A stretch of DNA of 64,000 bases from CADEDV01 sp964596345. GTDB taxonomy: Bacteria > Bacteroidota > Bacteroidia > Chitinophagales > Chitinophagaceae. Shown piece after piece: positions 22,025 to 30,504 of the stretch. The notes beneath the pieces are model-generated. The model ran no database searches and had not been told where the DNA came from. It saw only the letters and a program-made list of their open reading frames with translations. The stretch covers positions 854,367-918,366 of the forward strand of contig CAZQSZ010000002.1 in NCBI GenBank assembly GCA_964596345.1, written 5' to 3'. Within the stretch, counting starts at the first letter, position 1. Each line of letters begins with the position of its first letter. A program made the translations under genes and the position numbers.

Positions 22025-24310
22025 ATGAAACGAAAACCTTTTTTATTTTTTATCCTCTTCTTCTTGTCAGGAGGTCTTTTGGCGCAGCGTTCTGTGCAGG
22101 GGGAAGTGGTGCATGAACAAACCGGTGAACGTTTACCCGGGGCTACTGTCAGTACCAGTATTTCCCTGCGGTCAGTGGTCAGTGACAGGAACGGGATTTT
22201 TTCAATCGATATGACGGATACAGATTCGTTACTGGTCTCAGTCACGGGTTTTGAAACAAAAAAGGTATTCGCTGCAGGTAAAAAATACCTGGTTCTCTCC
22301 ATGTCTCCCCTGCAAAAAGAACTGGAAGGAGTAGTGGTTACCGGTACGATGAAGGCGGTGCGAAGATCCGAGAGCCCGGTGGCGGTGGAAGTTTATACCC
22401 CGCAGTTCTTAAAAAAGAATCCTTCGCCCAGTATTTTTGAATCCTTACAAAACGTAAACGGAGTAAGACCGCAACTAAATTGCAGCGTTTGTAATACCGG
22501 CGACATACATATCAACGGTCTCGAAGGACCTTATACCATGATCACTATTGATGGAATGCCAATCGTCAGCAGCCTTGCTTCGGTGTATGGATTATTTGGT
22601 ATTCCCACCCAACTGATCGATCGTATCGAAATCGTAAAAGGACCTGCTTCAGGCTTGTATGGTTCTGAAGCGATTGGCGGCTTAATTAATATCATCACCA
22701 AATCACCCGATAAAGCACCGTTGTTCACGGCCAACCTGATGACCACCAACTGGCAGGAACACACCGCTGATATGGGTGCGAAAATCAAACTCGGTAAAAA
22801 GACATCTTCCTTATTGGGCATCAACTATTTTAATTACCAGCACCCGCTGGATAAGAACAACGACCAGTTTACGGATGTCACCTTGCAACACCGTATCTCC
22901 GTTTTCAACAAACTGAGTTTTGAAAGAAAGAATAACCGTGTTGCCACACTGGCAGCCCGTTATTTTTATGAAGACCGCTGGGGCGGTGATATGCGATGGA
23001 ACAAAAGGTTCCGGGGATCTGATAGTTTATATGGCGAAAGCATTTATACGAACCGGGTTGAACTGATCGGTAATTATCAATTGCCGGTTCCCGAGAAAAT
23101 CTTCTTTTCTTTTTCTGCCACCAGCCATGATCAAAATTCTTATTATGGTACAACACCGTATATGGGTAAACAAAAGATCGGGTTTGTACAACTGGTATGG
23201 GATAAGCAGGCGGGTGCTGCTCATTCGGTACTGGCAGGCCTCGCCGGCCGTTATAATTATTATGATGATAATTCAACGGCTACAACCGATACCCTGACCG
23301 GTAGGAATAAGCCTGATAGATATATTATCCCCGGTATTTTTTTACAGGATGAATGGAAGTTGGATAAAAAACATTTATTGTTACTGGGCCTCCGGTATGA
23401 TCATCACCCCATTCATAAAGGGATTTTCACACCAAGAGTTGCGTGGAAATGGAGTTTGAAAGAACGGCAGACCTTTCGCCTGAATGCAGGCACCGGTTTC
23501 CGGGTGGTGAGTTTGTTTACCGAAGAACATGCGGCACTGACCGGGGCAAGGGCCGTGGAAGTAAAAGAGTCATTGAAGCCGGAACGAAGTTATAACGTGA
23601 ACCTGAATTATACCTGGTTTAAAAAATGGGAGCAGTTATCCCTGAATATTGATGCTTCTGCCTGGTATTCGCATTTTACCAACCAGATCATCCCGGATTA
23701 CGATACAGATCCGGATAAGATCATCTATAAAAACCTGGATGGCTTTGCTGAATCAAAAGGACTAACACTCAACCTTGAGATCAATAAAGGACACCGTCTG
23801 AAAACAATGCTGGGAGTAACGATGCAGAATGTAGAAAAAACAGAGACCAATGACCAGGGAAAAAAAGTAAAACAGCAACCTGTATTAACAGAGAAATGGA
23901 GTGGCACCTGGGCCATTACCTATACAATTCCTGCTGCACGATTAACGATTGATTATACCGGCAATGTCTATGGACCGATGCGGTTGCCGCTTTTATCAAA
24001 AACAGACCCAAGACCAGCCTTTTCACCGGTATGGAGTATCCAGAATATCCAGTTCAGCAAACTCCTGAACACAAAACTGGAATTATTCACCGGGATCAAA
24101 AACTTACTCAACTGGACACCTGCTAAAAATACCCCCTTTATCATTGCCCGTTCGCATGATCCTTTTGATAAAAAAGTGGAATATGATGCCGGTGGAAATA
24201 TTCTGGCCACAGCAGAAAACCCTTATGCCCTCAGTTTTGACCCCACCTATGTATATGCACCCAACCAGGGGATACGATTTTTTGGAGGTATCCGATTGAC
24301 GCTGAAATAA
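22025..24310 (+). CDS. TonB-dependent receptor, metal-type
   Basis: The ATG at 22025 (TTG two codons upstream is rejected) gives a signal peptide (about 1-20). A carboxypeptidase-like domain (about 21-98) is followed by a plug (about 105-240) holding NCSVCNTGDIHINGLEG and the motif TMITIDGMPIVSSL, then a barrel to about 761. The plug region with the paired Cys, CSVC, is typical of receptors near copper or heavy-metal exporters and iron-complex receptors. It is under the palindrome at 21976 and is followed directly by the efflux module, so metal uptake or sensing and export are transcribed close together. Confidence 0.9.
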   Translation: MKRKPFLFFILFFLSGGLLAQRSVQGEVVHEQTGERLPGATVSTSISLRSVVSDRNGIFSIDMTDTDSLLVSVTGFETKKVFAAGKKYLVLSMSPLQKELEGVVVTGTMKAVRRSESPVAVEVYTPQFLKKNPSPSIFESLQNVNGVRPQLNCSVCNTGDIHINGLEGPYTMITIDGMPIVSSLASVYGLFGIPTQLIDRIEIVKGPASGLYGSEAIGGLINIITKSPDKAPLFTANLMTTNWQEHTADMGAKIKLGKKTSSLLGINYFNYQHPLDKNNDQFTDVTLQHRISVFNKLSFERKNNRVATLAARYFYEDRWGGDMRWNKRFRGSDSLYGESIYTNRVELIGNYQLPVPEKIFFSFSATSHDQNSYYGTTPYMGKQKIGFVQLVWDKQAGAAHSVLAGLAGRYNYYDDNSTATTDTLTGRNKPDRYIIPGIFLQDEWKLDKKHLLLLGLRYDHHPIHKGIFTPRVAWKWSLKERQTFRLNAGTGFRVVSLFTEEHAALTGARAVEVKESLKPERSYNVNLNYTWFKKWEQLSLNIDASAWYSHFTNQIIPDYDTDPDKIIYKNLDGFAESKGLTLNLEINKGHRLKTMLGVTMQNVEKTETNDQGKKVKQQPVLTEKWSGTWAITYTIPAARLTIDYTGNVYGPMRLPLLSKTDPRPAFSPVWSIQNIQFSKLLNTKLELFTGIKNLLNWTPAKNTPFIIARSHDPFDKKVEYDAGGNILATAENPYALSFDPTYVYAPNQGIRFFGGIRLTLK

Positions 24311-24319
24311 GGAGGTGAT
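24309..24319 (+). promoter_or_regulatory. Full-length Shine-Dalgarno sequence (AAGGAGGTGAT)
   Basis: This 11-base sequence is complementary to the whole anti-SD tail of 16S rRNA. Such a long match is rare in Bacteroidota and begins inside the stop codon of the receptor gene. It lies right at the start region of the next gene, whose start codon is not obvious. Confidence 0.5.
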
Positions 24320-24746
24320 TTTTGTCACGAAAGTCTCAGCCCGATTTTTTACCTTTGAAAATCTGAAAAAGATAACCGCCATATTATTTGTGTCAGTTTA
24401 CCTGTTCTCCTATACTGAGCTGCACCAGTTGGTGAAAATTCCCCTCCTGGTTGAACATTTCCGGGAACACAGGCAGGAAGATAAGGATATCAGCATCTGG
24501 GCGTTTCTCAAAATACATTACCTGGAAAAGATGGTAAAGGATAGTGACTTTGATAAGGATCAGCAATTACCCCTTCGCGATGCGGATTGTAATTCCATGG
24601 CAGCAACCAGTATCTGTGATTTTAATCTTTCGGCCATGGAGCTGGTTACACCTAACCAGTTGCCCCGCCAGTTCACTGTATATAGGGAAGAAAATAAACC
24701 TCAGTTTGCCTCCTTTGATATCTTTCAGCCTCCCCGTATCAGTTGA
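24315..24746 (+). CDS. Small membrane-anchored protein upstream of the CzcA-type pump
   Basis: The open frame begins with GTG at 24315, but this overlaps the strong SD, so the real start may be the CTG at 24363 (giving LKKITAILFVSVYLFS), which also follows a TACCTTTG box at 24350-24357. The protein has one N-terminal helix, then a polar part with HQLVKIPLLVEHFREHR and a Cys pair region (CNSMAATSICDF), and ends FQPPRIS. A small protein of this type commonly precedes the CusA/CzcA gene in Bacteroidota; its function is unknown. It may help assemble the pump or bind metal in the periplasm. Confidence 0.7.
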   Translation: MIFVTKVSARFFTFENLKKITAILFVSVYLFSYTELHQLVKIPLLVEHFREHRQEDKDISIWAFLKIHYLEKMVKDSDFDKDQQLPLRDADCNSMAATSICDFNLSAMELVTPNQLPRQFTVYREENKPQFASFDIFQPPRIS

Positions 24747-24796
24747 TCATATACGTTTTGTTACCAACCTGATTTACTGAACCAGTAAAAATAATT

Positions 24797-27700
24797 ATGC
24801 TTAATCATATTATCCGCTTTTCCATACGGAATAAGCTGATCGTTGGGCTATTGGTAGTGGGACTGATAGGCTGGGGGGCTTATTCGTTTACCAAATTACC
24901 CATCGATGCTGTTCCGGATATTACCAATAACCAGGTACAGGTGATCACTGTATCTCCATCGTTAGCTGCTCCTGAAGTGGAACGATTAATTACATTTCCT
25001 GTTGAACAGGCAACCGCCAATATTCCCGGTATCATTGAGATCCGTTCTTTTTCCCGTTTTGGTTTATCACTCGTTACGATTGTATTTGATGATAACACCG
25101 ATGTATACTGGGCAAGGCAACAAGTATCGGAACGTTTACAACAGGTACGTTCTGAAATTCCTGCTGATGCTGGTAACCCTTCTTTAGGTCCTGTTACTAC
25201 AGGTCTCGGTGAGATATTTCAATATGCTGTCCGCCCCAAAAAAGGTTACGAGAATAAATACACGGCGACCGAATTAAGAACGATACAGGATTGGATCGTC
25301 CGCCGCCAGTTGCTGGGCACACCAGGTGTGGCAGATGTCAGCAGCTTTGGCGGCAACCTAAAGCAATACGAGGTGGCTGTGAACAGTGAACGGCTGAAAA
25401 GTATGAATGTGTCCATCAGCGATGTATTTACAGCACTGGAACAAAATAACCAGAACACCGGTGGTACTTATATTGAAAAAGGCCCGGCTGTTTTATACAT
25501 ACGGAGTGAAGGCCTCGCAAAAGGTATTGAGGATATCGGGAAGATATTTGTCAAGCATACCGCTGCAGGCATTCCTGTGTATATAAAAGATGTGGCCGAG
25601 GTTCGTATCGGCACCGCTGTCCGCTATGGGGCTATGTGTTTTAATGACGAAGGGGAGGTAGCCGGCGCCATTGTGATGATGCTGAAGGGTGGTAATTCTT
25701 CGGAAGTGATCAAAAATGTAAAAGAACGTATCAAGCAGATCGAAAAAACGTTGCCGGAAGGAGTGCGGATCGAACCTTTTCTTGACCGGACGAAAATGGT
25801 GGATCATGCCATTGGTACGGTGGAGAAGAACCTGATCGAAGGGGCACTGATCGTTATTTTTATCCTGGTCGTTTTTCTCGGTAATCTCCGGGCAGGTTTG
25901 ATCGTTGCTTCCGTGATACCACTTTCCATGCTGTTTGCCGTCATCATGATGAATACATTTGGTGTTTCCGGTAACCTGATGAGTTTGGGTGCACTGGATT
26001 TCGGGCTGATCGTGGATGGAGCGGTAATCATTGTGGAAGCGGTGATGCACCGCTTGTATCATAGCCGGCAGTATGCGGTCAATAACAGCATCACACAAAC
26101 ACAGATGGATGAAGAAGTAGAAAATTCATCCGGGAAAATGATGAACTCGGCTGTATTTGGTCAGATCATTATTCTTATTGTGTATTTGCCCATTCTTGCG
26201 TTGGTGGGTATTGAAGGAAAAATGTTCAGGCCGATGGCACAAACCGTTTCCTTCGCCCTGATCGGCGCCTTTATCTTATCTCTCACCTATGTGCCGATGG
26301 TTAGTTCTTTGTTTCTCAGTAAAAAGATGAAACACAAGGAGAATTTTTCGGATAAAATGATGAACTGGATACAACGCCTGTATGAACCGGCCTTGAAAAA
26401 GGCACTCGCCTTTCCCAGGATCATTACCGGTATCGTGATCGCTGTATTTGTATTCGCTGTTTTCATTTTATCAAGATTAGGCGGAGAATTTATTCCCAAG
26501 CTGGAGGAGGGAGATTTTGCAGTCGATACAAGATTGCTGACGGGGAGCTCCCTGACACAAACAATAGAATCAACACAGCAAACAGCAGGAATACTTTTAA
26601 AGAAATTCCCGGAAGTGGAAAAAGTAGTGACCAAGATCGGTTCCGGTGAGATACCCACGGACCCGATGCCGGTGGAAGCATCGGATATGATGGTGATCTT
26701 AAAAGACAAAAGTGAATGGACCTCTGCCAAAACCTTTGATGAATTAGCGAATAAAATGAGTAAGGCACTGGAAGATGTGCCGGGAGTAACAGCAGGGTTT
26801 CAATACCCAGTGCAGATGCGTTTCAATGAACTGATGACAGGGGCAAGACAGGATGTGGTGTGCAAGATATTCGGGGAGGACCTTGATACATTGGCCGCTT
26901 ATTCTAAAAAGTTGGGTGAGGTGGTGAGTACAGTAGATGGTGCAAGAGATCTTTACGTGGAGACGGTGACGGGTTTGCCCCAGATCGTTATTAATTATAA
27001 CCGGGATGCCCTGTCGCATTATCAATTGCATATTGCTGATGTGAACCGGGTGATCCGTACTGCTTTTGCAGGTGAAACAGCCGGGATGATCTATGAAAAT
27101 GAAAGACGGTTTGATCTCGTCGTTCGCCTGAACCAGCAATCCCGGAAAGATCTTACGGATGTACAAAACCTGTTGATTGCCACCCCGACCGGTACACAAA
27201 TTCCTTTATACCAGGTGGCGACGGTGGAGATCAAAGAAGGGCCCAACCAGATACAACGGGAAGATGCCAAACGAAGAATTGTGGTGGGCTTTAATGTAAG
27301 AGGCAAAGATGTGCAGACCGTGGTAACAGAACTCAGCGAAAAAGTAGAGGCACAATTAAAATTACCACCCGGTTATTATATCACCTACGGCGGCCAGTTT
27401 GAAAACCTGGTGGAAGCAAAGAAAAGACTGAGCATAGCATTGCCACTGGCTTTGCTGCTCATATTTATCATGCTCTATTTTGCCTTTGGCAAATTAAAAT
27501 ACGGGGTGCTTATCTTCTCTGCTATTCCATTATCAGCTATAGGTGGTGTATTGGCCTTGTGGATACTGGGTATGCCTTTCAGTATTTCGGCAGGTGTGGG
27601 CTTTATTGCTTTGTTTGGGGTGGCCGTATTGAATGGTATCGTGTTGATCACCGAATTCAACCGCTTGAAAAACCAGGGTATGCATGATCTTAAATTCATT

Positions 27701-29176
27701 ATTATGGAAGGAACCAAAGTCAGGCTGCGTCCTGTATTAATGACAGCTTCTGTGGCATCACTTGGATTTTTACCCATGGCATTGAGCCATGGTGCCGGTG
27801 CTGAAGTGCAACGTCCATTGGCAACGGTGGTGATCGGTGGTTTGATCACGGCGACATTCCTGACGCTGGTGTTATTACCCATCTTATATATGTGGATCGA
27901 ACGGGAGAAACCGAAGAAAACAAGAAGGAAGAAACCCGTAGTGCCCGCAACCATTCTTTTATTACTGCTGGCCTGTTCATTTGCCCAGGCACAAAACCTG
28001 CCAGCGAAAAAGATGAAGCTGGAAGAAATGCTGCAACTGGCCGGTAAACAAAATTTAGCCATACAGTCCATGCAAAAAGAATCAGCTTATTGGAAACAAT
28101 TGCAGGCTGCTGTATTTGAACCGGCTAAAACACAGCTCGGTGCTGAATACGGAAATATCAACAGTTTGAATAACGATACCCGTTTCACCATCAGCCAATC
28201 GGTTAGTTTACCGGTTGTTTATAAACGGCAACGGGAGTTTTACCAGGCCAGTGAAAAAACACAGACAGCGATGATCAACTGGAAGCAACAGGAACTGAAC
28301 AAAGAAGTGAAACTTGTTTTCTGGCAAATGGCTGATCTTTTGGCAAGACAACAACTATTGGTAAAACTGGATTCAGTGTACAGCCGGGTATTGCAGGCAG
28401 CTGCTCTCCGCCTGCAAGCCGGTGAAACCAATACACTGGAAAAAATAACGGTGGAAGCACAGGTGCAGCAACTGAAGATCCAGCAACAGCAATTACAGGG
28501 AGATATCAGCATTGCACAACAAAAACTGCAGTGGCTGCTCAATACAGAAGAAAAGTTGTTACCTGATTATTCGGAAGACAATAGAATCGGTATCGTGATA
28601 GCAGATACAGCAGTGGTCAGCAACCACCCGTTGATCCAATTCAGGGAGCAGCAGGTGATGCTGGCCGGTTCGCAAACAGCACTGGACAGGAATAAACTGG
28701 TACCGGATATTGCTGCCGGTTATAATAATATGTCCATTGTTGGTTACCAGTCACCTGATGGAATTACACAAAAGTATTATGGTTCCGGCAGCCGCTTCAA
28801 CAGTTTTACTATCACGATGGCAATTCCTTTGTTCAGTAAGGCAGCTAAGAATAAAGTGAAGGCCGGTCAGCTGAATGAAGAAGTAGCCAGGATGAATGTG
28901 AAAGTGACGGACCAGCAACTGAAAAGCCAGTTATTACAACTTACCGAAGAGCTGCGCAAGAAACTGCAGCAACTGAATTATTACCAGCAGCAGGGTTTGG
29001 CCCAGTCCGAACTGATCATTAGCCATGCGAAACAAAATTTCGAGAAGGGACAGATCAGTTACCTGGAATGGACGATGCTCATGAATAATGCGGTGAGCAT
29101 ACAACTGGCTCACCTCGATGCAGTGCAGCAACTGCATACGATCCATACTGAAATAGAATATTTAACCGGAAAATAA
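24797..29176 (+). CDS. CzcA/CusA-type RND heavy-metal efflux pump fused to a TolC-like outer-membrane factor
   Basis: The protein has 1459 residues. Residues 1-1040 are an HME-RND pump with 12 membrane helices and two porter loops, starting MLNHIIRFSIRNKL. The TM4 proton-relay segment (about 398-418) reads LGALDFGLIVDGAVIIVEA, the DFG/VDG/VE form found in divalent-metal pumps (CzcA/CnrA) rather than the CusA form. After a basic stretch (KKTRRKK) comes a second hydrophobic segment with a signal-peptidase-like site (LLLLLACSFAQAQ, about 1047-1066), then a TolC-like coiled-coil barrel to 1459. The fusion is known in Bacteroidota; the internal site may allow the outer-membrane part to be released. 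It works with the adaptor downstream to export metal from the cytoplasm or periplasm. Confidence 0.95.
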   Translation: MLNHIIRFSIRNKLIVGLLVVGLIGWGAYSFTKLPIDAVPDITNNQVQVITVSPSLAAPEVERLITFPVEQATANIPGIIEIRSFSRFGLSLVTIVFDDNTDVYWARQQVSERLQQVRSEIPADAGNPSLGPVTTGLGEIFQYAVRPKKGYENKYTATELRTIQDWIVRRQLLGTPGVADVSSFGGNLKQYEVAVNSERLKSMNVSISDVFTALEQNNQNTGGTYIEKGPAVLYIRSEGLAKGIEDIGKIFVKHTAAGIPVYIKDVAEVRIGTAVRYGAMCFNDEGEVAGAIVMMLKGGNSSEVIKNVKERIKQIEKTLPEGVRIEPFLDRTKMVDHAIGTVEKNLIEGALIVIFILVVFLGNLRAGLIVASVIPLSMLFAVIMMNTFGVSGNLMSLGALDFGLIVDGAVIIVEAVMHRLYHSRQYAVNNSITQTQMDEEVENSSGKMMNSAVFGQIIILIVYLPILALVGIEGKMFRPMAQTVSFALIGAFILSLTYVPMVSSLFLSKKMKHKENFSDKMMNWIQRLYEPALKKALAFPRIITGIVIAVFVFAVFILSRLGGEFIPKLEEGDFAVDTRLLTGSSLTQTIESTQQTAGILLKKFPEVEKVVTKIGSGEIPTDPMPVEASDMMVILKDKSEWTSAKTFDELANKMSKALEDVPGVTAGFQYPVQMRFNELMTGARQDVVCKIFGEDLDTLAAYSKKLGEVVSTVDGARDLYVETVTGLPQIVINYNRDALSHYQLHIADVNRVIRTAFAGETAGMIYENERRFDLVVRLNQQSRKDLTDVQNLLIATPTGTQIPLYQVATVEIKEGPNQIQREDAKRRIVVGFNVRGKDVQTVVTELSEKVEAQLKLPPGYYITYGGQFENLVEAKKRLSIALPLALLLIFIMLYFAFGKLKYGVLIFSAIPLSAIGGVLALWILGMPFSISAGVGFIALFGVAVLNGIVLITEFNRLKNQGMHDLKFIIMEGTKVRLRPVLMTASVASLGFLPMALSHGAGAEVQRPLATVVIGGLITATFLTLVLLPILYMWIEREKPKKTRRKKPVVPATILLLLLACSFAQAQNLPAKKMKLEEMLQLAGKQNLAIQSMQKESAYWKQLQAAVFEPAKTQLGAEYGNINSLNNDTRFTISQSVSLPVVYKRQREFYQASEKTQTAMINWKQQELNKEVKLVFWQMADLLARQQLLVKLDSVYSRVLQAAALRLQAGETNTLEKITVEAQVQQLKIQQQQLQGDISIAQQKLQWLLNTEEKLLPDYSEDNRIGIVIADTAVVSNHPLIQFREQQVMLAGSQTALDRNKLVPDIAAGYNNMSIVGYQSPDGITQKYYGSGSRFNSFTITMAIPLFSKAAKNKVKAGQLNEEVARMNVKVTDQQLKSQLLQLTEELRKKLQQLNYYQQQGLAQSELIISHAKQNFEKGQISYLEWTMLMNNAVSIQLAHLDAVQQLHTIHTEIEYLTGK

Positions 29177-29181
29177 AATTT

Positions 29182-30318
29182 ATGACAAAGATCTTTTTAT
29201 ATATAACAGCGATCTTCTTATTCGCTTCCTGCTCATCGAAGAAAGAAGCGGCTGTGGAAGCCCAAGAAGCAACGGCAGAAGATGTGGTGCTGATGACGGA
29301 TGCACAACTTAAAAATGCAGGCATTGAAACAGGAACGGTGTTGCCGCAGGCCATGAACAGTACTTTAAAAGTGAACGGCATGGTGGATGTGCCGCCCCAG
29401 AATATTGTATCGGTCAGTTTCCCGCTGGGAGGTTATCTCCGTTCCACCAAACTGATGCCCGGTATGCATGTGAGCCGGGGTGAAGTGATCGCTGTGATCG
29501 AAGACCAGGCCCTGATCCAGTTGCAGCAGGATTATTTAGTAGCTGTAGCGAGATTAAATTTCCTGCAACAGGAATACGAACGGCAAAAAATGCTGAATGA
29601 AAATAAAGTGAATGCGGATAAAGTATACCAGCAGGCACAGGCGGATTTTACTTCTCAAAAAGTACTGGTGAAGGGATACAGCGAAAAATTACAACTGATT
29701 GGTATTAATCCTGCACGACTGACGGAGAATACCATTTCAAGAAGTGTAACGGTGCATTCACCGATCAACGGGTTTGTATCAAAAGTGAATGTGAATATTG
29801 GTAAATATGTTACCGCCACGGACGTATTATTTGAGCTCATCAACCCGGATGATATGCATGCCATGCTGACCGTGTTTGAAAAAGATATTACTAAGGTCAA
29901 TATCGGTCAGAAAGTACAGGTATCATTTGTGGATGATCCGGCTTCTGTGTATGAATGTGAAGTGATCCTGGTTACTAAAAACGTGGATGAAAGCCGGAGT
30001 GCCCTGGTGCATTGCCATTTTGAAAAACAACCCAAGAGCCTGTTGCCGGGTATGTTCCTGAATGCAACGATCCATACCAGTAATGCGAATGTGCTCACCT
30101 TGCCGGAAGAAGCAGTGGTTCGTTTTGAGAACAAACAATATGTATACGAACTCTCGAACAAGAATGAATTTAAAATGCTGGAAGTGCAGACCGGTATCGT
30201 TGAAAACGGGAGGGTAGAAGTGTCAAGTACTATCCAGGGATTCCCGGATAAAAAACTGGTGACCAAAAATGCCTATGCTGTTTTATCAAAGATGAAAAAT
30301 ACGGCCGAGGAAGAATAG
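29182..30318 (+). CDS. Periplasmic adaptor (CzcB/CusB-type membrane fusion protein)
   Basis: The 378-residue protein has a lipoprotein signal (lipobox FASC, Cys17), a barrel-sandwich hybrid (lipoyl-like) domain split around a coiled-coil hairpin, and beta-barrel and membrane-proximal domains (motifs VPPQNIVSVSFPLGGYL, GFVSKVNVNIGKYV, GMFLNATIHT). It links the RND pump to the TolC part. The gene begins 5 bases after the pump gene and ends the metal locus. Residues such as the Glu/Asp-rich linker do not identify the metal. Confidence 0.93.
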   Translation: MTKIFLYITAIFLFASCSSKKEAAVEAQEATAEDVVLMTDAQLKNAGIETGTVLPQAMNSTLKVNGMVDVPPQNIVSVSFPLGGYLRSTKLMPGMHVSRGEVIAVIEDQALIQLQQDYLVAVARLNFLQQEYERQKMLNENKVNADKVYQQAQADFTSQKVLVKGYSEKLQLIGINPARLTENTISRSVTVHSPINGFVSKVNVNIGKYVTATDVLFELINPDDMHAMLTVFEKDITKVNIGQKVQVSFVDDPASVYECEVILVTKNVDESRSALVHCHFEKQPKSLLPGMFLNATIHTSNANVLTLPEEAVVRFENKQYVYELSNKNEFKMLEVQTGIVENGRVEVSSTIQGFPDKKLVTKNAYAVLSKMKNTAEEE

Positions 30319-30344
30319 CATACAGTATAGTATACAGGTTTATT

Positions 30345-30413
30345 TCCCACAAAGACACAAAGGGCACGAAGGTATTATAAGAAATACTTTGTGATCTCCG
30401 TGCCTTTGTGGGA
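30345..30413. repeat. Long imperfect hairpin, intergenic repeat
   Basis: TCCCACAAAG (30345-30354) pairs with 30404-30413, and GGCACGAAG (30363-30371) with CTCCGTGCC (30396-30404, one mismatch); a T tract follows. The CACAAAG/GGCACGAAG units recur at 35783-35807, so this is a dispersed intergenic repeat that can also serve as terminator of the metal operon. Confidence 0.6.
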
Positions 30414-30476
30414 TTTTTGTCTCTGCTTATCAGAATATGTGTATAAAAACAAATTTTTTTGTTGTCGGGCTACCGT

Positions 30477-30484
30477 TAGATTTG
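30477..30484 (+). promoter_or_regulatory. Candidate -7 box (TAGATTTG) of tex
   Basis: TAGATTTG matches TAnnTTTG, 21 bases before the ATG. A TTTG at 30458-30461 gives a 15-base spacer, shorter than usual. Confidence 0.45.
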
Positions 30485-30504
30485 CTCCCCCAAACAAATA
30501 ACCT

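Noticed and set aside
25493..26098. A 201-codon frame antisense to the CzcA pump
   Set aside because: It is rich in His and Gln as expected of a mirror of hydrophobic codons, and the + strand pump is certain.
27475..28071. A 198-codon antisense frame across the CzcA-TolC junction
   Set aside because: It could have suggested a separate gene, but the pump/TolC frame is continuous and conserved-looking on both sides.
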